18,203 bases of DNA. It comes from Candidatus Methanovirga meridionalis (GTDB taxonomy: Archaea; Methanobacteriota; Methanobacteria; Methanobacteriales; Methanobacteriaceae). The position numbers and the translations under genes were made by a program. The stretch covers positions 1-18,203 of the forward strand of contig JAITPS010000144.1 of assembly GCA_031289325.1 (NCBI GenBank). The letters run 5' to 3'. The first letter of the stretch is position 1. Each line of letters starts with the position of its first letter. Below, in pieces: positions 13,514 through 18,203 of the stretch. The notes under the pieces were generated by a model. It saw nothing but the letters and a program-made list of their open reading frames with translations. It had not been told where the DNA came from and did no database searches.

Positions 13514-13558
13514 AACCTTTCCATAATGACAAAAGGTCAATTATCAGAGTTAAAGGTT
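13514..13558 (+). promoter_or_regulatory. Nested hairpin upstream of the DUF192 gene
   Basis: The outer stem is AACCTTT (13514-13520) with AAAGGTT (13552-13558). The inner stem is ATAATGAC (13523-13530) with GTCAATTAT (13536-13544) around a 5-nt loop, with one bulge. It ends 54 bases before the start codon and stands out as a G+C-containing island in nearly pure A+T. Confidence 0.5.
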
Positions 13559-13612
13559 TTTCAAAAAATATTAACACGAAATAAATATTAACATAGAAAA
13601 TATTAATATAGT

Positions 13613-13975
13613 ATGATGATATTAATTAATGAAACTAAAAATAAAGAAATTTCTGAAGTTGATATTGCAGATAGCTATTTAAAAAGGCTTAAAGGATTAA
13701 TGTTTAAGAGAAATGTGGATAAAGGATTGATATTAAAAGTTCCTGAAAGTAAATATTTGTTAAGATCTTCAATTCACATGTTTTTCATGTTAAGTTCATT
13801 GGACATTTTATTTATAAATAAAGAAAATAGAATTTTTGAAATGATAACATTAAATCCATACCAAATTCACATTCCAAAAAAACCAGCTAAATGCATAGTA
13901 GAGTTAAAAAAAGGCACTATAACTACAAAAAACATTGAAGTAAATGATAAAATTATTATAAAAGAAAGAATATAA
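13613..13975 (+). CDS. DUF192 family protein
   Basis: This is 120 residues, the usual length of the stand-alone archaeal form. The family landmarks are in order: ADSYLKRLKGLMFK (19-32), SIHMFFMLSSLDILFINKE (53-71), the central PAKCIVELKKGT segment and a final VNDKIIIK strand. DUF192 proteins are small beta-rich proteins of unknown role; many bacterial members are exported, but here there is no signal peptide, so it should be cytoplasmic. There is no SD before ATG 13613 (a second ATG follows immediately), so the mRNA may be leaderless or have a non-SD leader. It is a single gene, convergent with dmrX. Confidence 0.88.
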   Translation: MMILINETKNKEISEVDIADSYLKRLKGLMFKRNVDKGLILKVPESKYLLRSSIHMFFMLSSLDILFINKENRIFEMITLNPYQIHIPKKPAKCIVELKKGTITTKNIEVNDKIIIKERI

Positions 13976-14314
13976 TTTTTTAACTATATTTTTAATTTTA
14001 TATTTTTAATTTTCAATAATAATATCTAATTATTCTTTAATATATATTTTATTAAGTTATTTAATAAATTTTATTAATTTATAATTAAATAGTTTATTTT
14101 ATTTATTTTCTAAAAATAATAATTTTAATTTTAAAAAAATTGATTTTATTTTTGATAATATTGATTTTATTTTTAAAAAAATTGATTTTGAAAGATTTGA
14201 AGTGATGATTCTTGAAAAAATTTAAGTTTTATAAAAATTTAAGTTTCATACTATAAGAACTTTATTGGGTTTGATATGGATAAAAAAAATAATTTTATTA
14301 TTTTATATGCCCTA
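13976..14314. terminator. Convergent terminator region
   Basis: No gene is visible. Several T runs follow the DUF192 stop (13977-13982, 13987-13991, 14003-14008). On the minus strand an eight-T run (plus-strand A at 14282-14289) lies about 25 bases after the dmrX stop. In between are three copies of an AATTGATTTTATTTTT-like unit at 14138-14190. Confidence 0.55.
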
Positions 14315-15007
14315 TCAAATATGTTTTTTGAGTTCATTGGGATGTTTTAAAACATAGATGCCTGACATTAAGACTAATTTATGCGAATTTTCAATGTCTA
14401 CCTCTCTCATGTATATTGTAACAGTTTTTCCTTCAGATATTGCACCGTATGGACATGAATTTTTGCATTTACCACAGCCAATACATTTCATGAGATTAAT
14501 CTCGGTTTTAGGTATAATAGCACTTTCTGGACATTTTTTCGCTGCTTCACATTCTTTACAATCTGCACAACTTCCAAGCTCTAATTTTGAAGGCAAAACT
14601 GTGTTAACATCACCTAACTCCATATCCACTGGGACTATTAAAGTTTGAACTCCACCTTTTCCTGCTTGAGCAACACAATTAGTAATCAATGTATCAGAAA
14701 TACCATTTACAATTTTAGCAACTGAATTAGATGTTGTTGGTGAGACAATTAAAAGATCATACTTTCCAAGAGAAAATCTTCCAGATATAGGATAACTAAA
14801 TCTTTGATCACTATCAATAGCTAATTCTTTATAATAACCACCTGTAATTCCAGTTACTTTTTCATACAATCCATACATTTTTAAAACTTCTTCACTTGAT
14901 TGAGAAAGAAATACTGTAATTTCATGTTCTTCTGCTAATTCAACTAATAGATCTACGGATTCTTTTAAAAGATGACCAGCACCAGTTATTGCCCAACCAA
15001 TACGCAT
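14315..15007 (-). CDS. dmrX: Iron-sulfur flavoprotein, DmrX-like dihydromethanopterin reductase (acceptor)
   Basis: This is 230 residues from ATG 15007 (MRIGWAITGAGH); a TTG four codons earlier is less likely. Residues 1-140 form the flavoprotein domain (Rossmann-like, FMN-binding), with GWAITGAGH and SPTTSNSVAK. Cys147, 150, 153 and 159 form one cluster motif. Cys175, 178, 181 and 185 (CIGCGKCKNSCP) form a typical [4Fe-4S] ferredoxin motif. The layout matches the Methanosarcina mazei protein DmrX, which reduces dihydromethanopterin-type pterin to the tetrahydro form in C1-carrier synthesis. Archaeal flavoproteins of this type have several annotated roles, so the substrate is inferred. It follows glyA by 36 bases in one operon, and that enzyme uses the same carrier, which supports the assignment. 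Confidence 0.78.
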   Translation of the reverse strand: MRIGWAITGAGHLLKESVDLLVELAEEHEITVFLSQSSEEVLKMYGLYEKVTGITGGYYKELAIDSDQRFSYPISGRFSLGKYDLLIVSPTTSNSVAKIVNGISDTLITNCVAQAGKGGVQTLIVPVDMELGDVNTVLPSKLELGSCADCKECEAAKKCPESAIIPKTEINLMKCIGCGKCKNSCPYGAISEGKTVTIYMREVDIENSHKLVLMSGIYVLKHPNELKKHI

Positions 15008-15043
15008 TATAATCAACAACTATTTTTTATTTGTAAGTACCAT

Positions 15044-16306
15044 TTATAAATTAATATAATCGTATGCTTCATCCAAGCTAAATGCATAATGTAACTTAGT
15101 GTAATTATCCATAAATTCACTAACATCTTCTCTAACATTTTTCTTATCAATAGCTACCTTTTTGAAAAATTCAGCAATTTCACTCATTTCTGATTCTTTC
15201 ATACCTCTTCTTGTAACTTCTTGAGTTCCTAATCTAATACCTGAAGGATCATCACTATTATTTACATTATCATGAGGTATAAGATTTTTATTTAAGATAA
15301 TATTATTATTTTCAAACTCTTTAGCTAAAATAGAAGCTTTTCCTACTTTAGACATGTCTAAAACAATTTGATGAGACTCAGTAAATCCTAAATCTTCACA
15401 TAAAACATCAAACCCTAATTCATGAAGAGCCATTCCAAAAGCTTTAGCATTTTTAATTATTTGTTTAGCATAATCCTGACCAAATTCAAGCATTTCAGCA
15501 GTAGCTATTCCAAGTCCTGCTACATGATGAAGATGATGATTACTAACAACACCAGGAAATACGGCGTCATCAATTTTTTTGCTGTGTTCAACTTTAGAAA
15601 GGATTATTCCACCTTGAGGTCCTGGAAATGTTTTATGTGTACTTCCAGCTATTAAATCCACACCATCTTTTAATGGATCTTGAAATTCTCCTCCAGCTAT
15701 TAATCCTAAAACATGAGCAGCATCGTACATTAAAATTGCTCCAACTTCATCTGCTACTTCTCTTGCTTCTTCAATAGGATGAGGGAAAAGGAATAAACTT
15801 CCACCTAATAAGATTATTTTAGGCTTTTCTTCTAAAACTTGTTTTTTAAGTGCATGACCATCAATATTCATAGTTTCAGGGTTAAAATGATGAGGAACAA
15901 GTTTTAATCCTCTAATTCCTGCAGCACCAACTTTTGAATGACTAATATGGCCTCCAACTGGAATGTCTAAAGCTATTATTTTATCTTTAGGATTTGAAAA
16001 TGCAAAAAATCCTGCTAAATTAGCAACAATACCAGAAGTAGGCTGTACATTAACATGTTCTGCATTATAAAGTTTTTTTGAAAGTTCAATTGTTTTTTCT
16101 TCTATTATATCAATGTATTTACAACCTTCATAAAGTCTTTTTCCAACTAATCCTTCTGCATATCTATGAGATAAATCTGAAACCAATGCCTCTTTAACTT
16201 GAGAACTTGTGATATTTTCACTCGCAATAAGATTTATACTATCTTTCATCCATTGATTGTGGTCTTTCATAGCACTTTGAATGTAATTTACTGAATTTTG
16301 AAACAT
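15044..16306 (-). CDS. glyA: Serine hydroxymethyltransferase
   Basis: This is 420 residues, full length. It interconverts serine and glycine, passing the C1 unit to tetrahydromethanopterin in methanogens. The PLP lysine is Lys225 in GSTHKTFPGPQGG, preceded by Asp195 and His198 (MYDAAHVLGLIAGG). The N-terminal LIASENITSSQV, the RLYEGCKYIDIIE substrate motif and a C-terminal GIRLGTQEVTRRGM complete the family pattern. Start 16306 has AAGGTG eight bases upstream; a second AGGTGTAAATTT lies about 20 bases further up, probably a duplicated RBS segment. It heads an operon with the DmrX-like gene. Confidence 0.97.
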   Translation of the reverse strand: MFQNSVNYIQSAMKDHNQWMKDSINLIASENITSSQVKEALVSDLSHRYAEGLVGKRLYEGCKYIDIIEEKTIELSKKLYNAEHVNVQPTSGIVANLAGFFAFSNPKDKIIALDIPVGGHISHSKVGAAGIRGLKLVPHHFNPETMNIDGHALKKQVLEEKPKIILLGGSLFLFPHPIEEAREVADEVGAILMYDAAHVLGLIAGGEFQDPLKDGVDLIAGSTHKTFPGPQGGIILSKVEHSKKIDDAVFPGVVSNHHLHHVAGLGIATAEMLEFGQDYAKQIIKNAKAFGMALHELGFDVLCEDLGFTESHQIVLDMSKVGKASILAKEFENNNIILNKNLIPHDNVNNSDDPSGIRLGTQEVTRRGMKESEMSEIAEFFKKVAIDKKNVREDVSEFMDNYTKLHYAFSLDEAYDYINL

Positions 16307-16660
16307 GAAATTTACACCTTAATAAAATTTACACCTAAATATTAATCTATTTAATAAAATCAATATTTAACAATTTCCATTAATAAATCGAACTATTTCC
16401 ATAATAAATTGAACTATTTCCATAATAAATTGAACTATTTTCATTAATAAATTGAACTATTTTCATTAATAAATCGAACTATTAATATATTATAAATAAA
16501 GTTTATAATTATAAATAAATTATTAAACAAATTCACTTAAATCATCAATATTAATCTAAGAATCATTTAAATCTAATGTAATCATCTATAAATTAATATA
16601 TAATAAATTCAGATAATTAATAAACTTAGATAATTAATAAATTACTTTTTAATTATAAAT
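16307..16660. other. Upstream region of glyA with 21-22 bp tandem repeats
   Basis: No gene is visible. Four and a half tandem units start at 16391, 16412, 16433, 16455 and 16477 (AACTATTTCCATAATAAATTG and a 22-bp variant). They lie 85-180 bases upstream of glyA. On the minus strand each reads as ATAGTT followed by a Pu-rich stretch, and could be either a repeated binding site or simple expansion. TTATAATATATTAATA at about 16480-16495 is a possible TATA-containing stretch. Confidence 0.6.
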
Positions 16661-16782
16661 AATTTATTTATTATGCTTTTAATAGATTATAGATTATTTA
16701 TTATACTTTTAATAAATTATAGATTATTTATTATGCTTTTAATAGATTATAGATTATTTATTATACTTTTAATAATTTATAG
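16661..16782. repeat. Four 30-bp tandem repeats
   Basis: Units start at 16661, 16691, 16721 and 16751 (AGATTATTTATTATGCTTTT plus ten). GC and AC variants alternate, so the pattern also has a 60-bp period, as if a 30-bp pair was duplicated as a unit. Confidence 0.9.
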
Positions 16783-17202
16783 AAAAATTTTTGTAATTAA
16801 TCATTTATTTTTAAATATTCTTTTTTTAAAAATTTCAAAATAATATTAAATTAATTTTTTAAATAATAAGTTTTTTTTTTATTGTTGAAAATTTATTTTT
16901 AACTTAGAGAATTTATTCTCGGTTTTTAAAAATAAGATTGAAAATAAGGAACTGTAATTTTTTTAAATAATTAATTAAAATATAATTTATTAAAATATAA
17001 TTTAATATATTGTATATTAAAAAGTGTTAATAGTAATATTATAAATCATATTATAAATATAATTTTTCATTAAAATTTTAATTGTTTCTTGATTAATTGT
17101 TTCTTGATTATTTTCATATTTTGATAAAACTTAAGTTTCATTTCTCTTTTTTGAAATGTGCAACACCTTTTAATAGTATTCACTCAAAAAATGGTCTCTA
17201 AT
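16783..17202. other. Non-coding A+T-rich stretch after mobA
   Basis: No gene is visible. It holds a two-copy direct repeat AATTGTTTCTTGATT (about 17080-17110) and a short hairpin, CATTTC with GAAATG, at 17139-17158. On the minus strand this hairpin and the T6 run at 17184-17189 lie just past the mobA stop and may end its transcript. Confidence 0.5.
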
Positions 17203-17874
17203 TTATTTTAAATCATTGGGATAGTTTATATTCTGAAAATTTATGATATCGAAGTTTTTAGTGTTAATAAAGTAAGTATTAGAATATTTAATAATTGATT
17301 TAATATCTAATTTATTATTTTCTATATTTTTCTGCATTTTATCTATTATACTTTTACTATACATTCCATGTAAAGGTTCTATTAAGTTTGATTTGAAATT
17401 TTTATCTTTTATATGTGAAAATTCGTCTATTAGGATTTCTTCATTATCATGATATGGAATTAAAGCATCGAAATCATTTTTAAGTTCGTTTTTTATTTTA
17501 AAAATAGAATTAATATATTTTTTAGTTATGTATGGTGAATCACAGGGAATAATCAGAGAATACCTATCATTAGTATTTTTTAATCCAGTTATGATTCCTG
17601 ATAAGGGACCTTTATTTTTAATTTCATCTTCTATTAATATTAATTTATAAGAAAATTTTCCACACAAATAATAATCAATCATAGACTTATATCTATCTAT
17701 TCTTTCTCTATCATTTAAAACAATTATCACTTCATTTATTTCATTGTTTAATGTTGTAAGTATATGAATTATCATTGGTTTATTATGAATAATCATAGAT
17801 CCCTTATCTCTACCCATCCTTTTACTCATACCTCCACATAGTAATATACATGTTTTATGATCCTGTTGATTCAT
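17203..17874 (-). CDS. mobA: Molybdenum cofactor guanylyltransferase
   Basis: This is 223 residues. It transfers GMP from GTP to molybdopterin (or tungstopterin), making the dinucleotide cofactor used by enzymes such as formylmethanofuran dehydrogenase and formate dehydrogenase. The signature is clear: ILLCGGMSKRMGRDKG (10-25) with Lys24, GPLSGIITGL (89-98) and IIPCDSPYI (108-116) with the metal-binding Asp112. The SD GAGGTT lies about 10 bases before ATG 17874. It is transcribed alone. The more diverged middle and C-terminus (many Asn/Lys/Ile) is as expected for this A+T-rich genome. Confidence 0.9.
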   Translation of the reverse strand: MNQQDHKTCILLCGGMSKRMGRDKGSMIIHNKPMIIHILTTLNNEINEVIIVLNDRERIDRYKSMIDYYLCGKFSYKLILIEDEIKNKGPLSGIITGLKNTNDRYSLIIPCDSPYITKKYINSIFKIKNELKNDFDALIPYHDNEEILIDEFSHIKDKNFKSNLIEPLHGMYSKSIIDKMQKNIENNKLDIKSIIKYSNTYFINTKNFDIINFQNINYPNDLK

Positions 17875-17884
17875 TTATTTAAAA

Positions 17885-17925
17885 CCTCAATTAATCTAAA
17901 GTGGCTTTTCTAATATTTTATAAAC
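17885..17925 (-). promoter_or_regulatory. Promoter of mobA
   Basis: On the minus strand GTTTATAAAA (17925-17916) is a good archaeal TATA box. It predicts a transcript start near 17893, just upstream of the GAGG ribosome binding site and about 20 bases before the ATG. Confidence 0.6.
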
Positions 17926-18080
17926 TATTTTAGTTGATTTATTTATTTTATCTATTAATTATTATTTGTTACTTTCGGATATGAATATTTAATAATTTAT
18001 TAGTTGAGTTGTAATTTTTTAAGTATAGTTACTATGGGAGGGTTCTTAAATTATGATCGATGAATTTTTTTATTAAATTA
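17926..18080. other. Non-coding stretch before the decamer array
   Basis: No gene is visible. The part from 18024 (TATAGTT...GGTTCTTAAATTATGA) resembles 7501-7575, including ATTTTTTTATTAAATTATTT, and so may belong to a dispersed repeat family. Confidence 0.5.
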
Positions 18081-18203
18081 TTTAATTTTATTTAATTTTA
18101 TTTAATTTTATTTAATTTTATTTAATTTTATTTAATTTTATTTAATTTTATTTAATTTTATTTAATTTTATTTAATTTTATTTATTTTTATTTAATTTTA
18201 TTT
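18081..18203. repeat. 10-bp tandem repeat array (TTTAATTTTA), running off the window
   Basis: Ten identical decamers at 18081-18180, one unit with a single change (TTTATTTTTA), one more good unit and a partial one reach the window end. The array grows out of a dispersed-repeat-like segment that ends in the same sequence. Confidence 0.95.

Larger units (their letters stand above)
13031..13612. other. Long non-coding A+T-rich region between divergent genes
   Basis: No gene is visible. It holds the second copy of the dispersed repeat (13243-13316), a 27-bp tandem duplication (GTTATATTTGAAATTAAATA plus five bases at 13432 and 13459), and a nested hairpin at 13514-13558. Confidence 0.6.

Noticed and set aside
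14358..14648. Plus-strand 96-aa frame
   Set aside because: Antisense to the cysteine-rich ferredoxin part of the DmrX-like gene, which explains the sequence.
15422..15655. Plus-strand 77-aa frame
   Set aside because: Antisense shadow within glyA; no independent support.
1..18203. tRNA or rRNA genes
   Set aside because: No G+C-rich islands or cloverleaf/TTC-containing arms were seen on either strand by eye; tRNAscan-SE would settle it.

Overview
The window is extremely A+T-rich DNA from a methanogenic archaeon, most probably Methanobrevibacter or a close relative in the Methanobacteriales. The evidence is a serine hydroxymethyltransferase next to a DmrX-like iron-sulfur flavoprotein (tetrahydromethanopterin C1 metabolism), UPF0058 and DUF5654 proteins, an archaeal-type PyrF, a GGAIYN-repeat adhesin-like protein, archaeal TATA boxes and GGAGGTGAT-type ribosome binding sites. 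The genus is inferred from family knowledge.

Layout. Positions 1-3922 are a graveyard of mobile elements: two head-to-head IS630-type transposase genes (one frameshifted in an A9 run and running off the left edge, one broken by at least five lesions), a membrane/coil gene whose 5' end is missing next to the IS remnant, three degenerate 36-37 bp CRISPR-like repeats, a short membrane-protein gene with two in-frame stops, and an internally deleted TnpB. Positions 3969-4186 hold a very small gene pair: a 54-aa arginine-rich single-span membrane protein, overlapped (ATGA) by an 18-aa amphipathic peptide. Positions 4409-5872 hold a truncated winged-helix regulator with a broken tandem copy, a hendecad coiled-coil membrane protein and one dubious ORF. 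Positions 6003-7284 hold the secreted adhesin-like protein, with a leader that could form mutually exclusive hairpins around its ribosome binding site. Positions 7346-9820 are a direct duplication of about 1.2 kb: two paralogous small membrane proteins, each with its own TATA box and two-hairpin leader.

From 9958 rightward the window is mostly ordinary chromosome. On the minus strand, UPF0058, pyrF, DUF5654, a nucleotidyltransferase and a DegT-like PLP enzyme form one apparent operon. A DUF192 gene on the plus strand converges on a minus-strand glyA-dmrX operon, and mobA stands alone near the right edge. The intergenic regions carry several tandem repeats (20, 21-22, 30 and 10 bp units).

How the genes fit together. 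GlyA and the DmrX-like protein both concern the tetrahydromethanopterin C1 carrier. PyrF makes UMP. MobA makes the guanylylated molybdopterin/tungstopterin cofactor used by enzymes such as formylmethanofuran dehydrogenase. The items most worth following up are the 54-aa/18-aa peptide pair, the anti-SD/anti-anti-SD leader of the adhesin gene, the duplicated hairpin leaders with a G7 tract at one ribosome binding site, the DUF5654 gene that appears to start at ATA, and the CRISPR-like relics.
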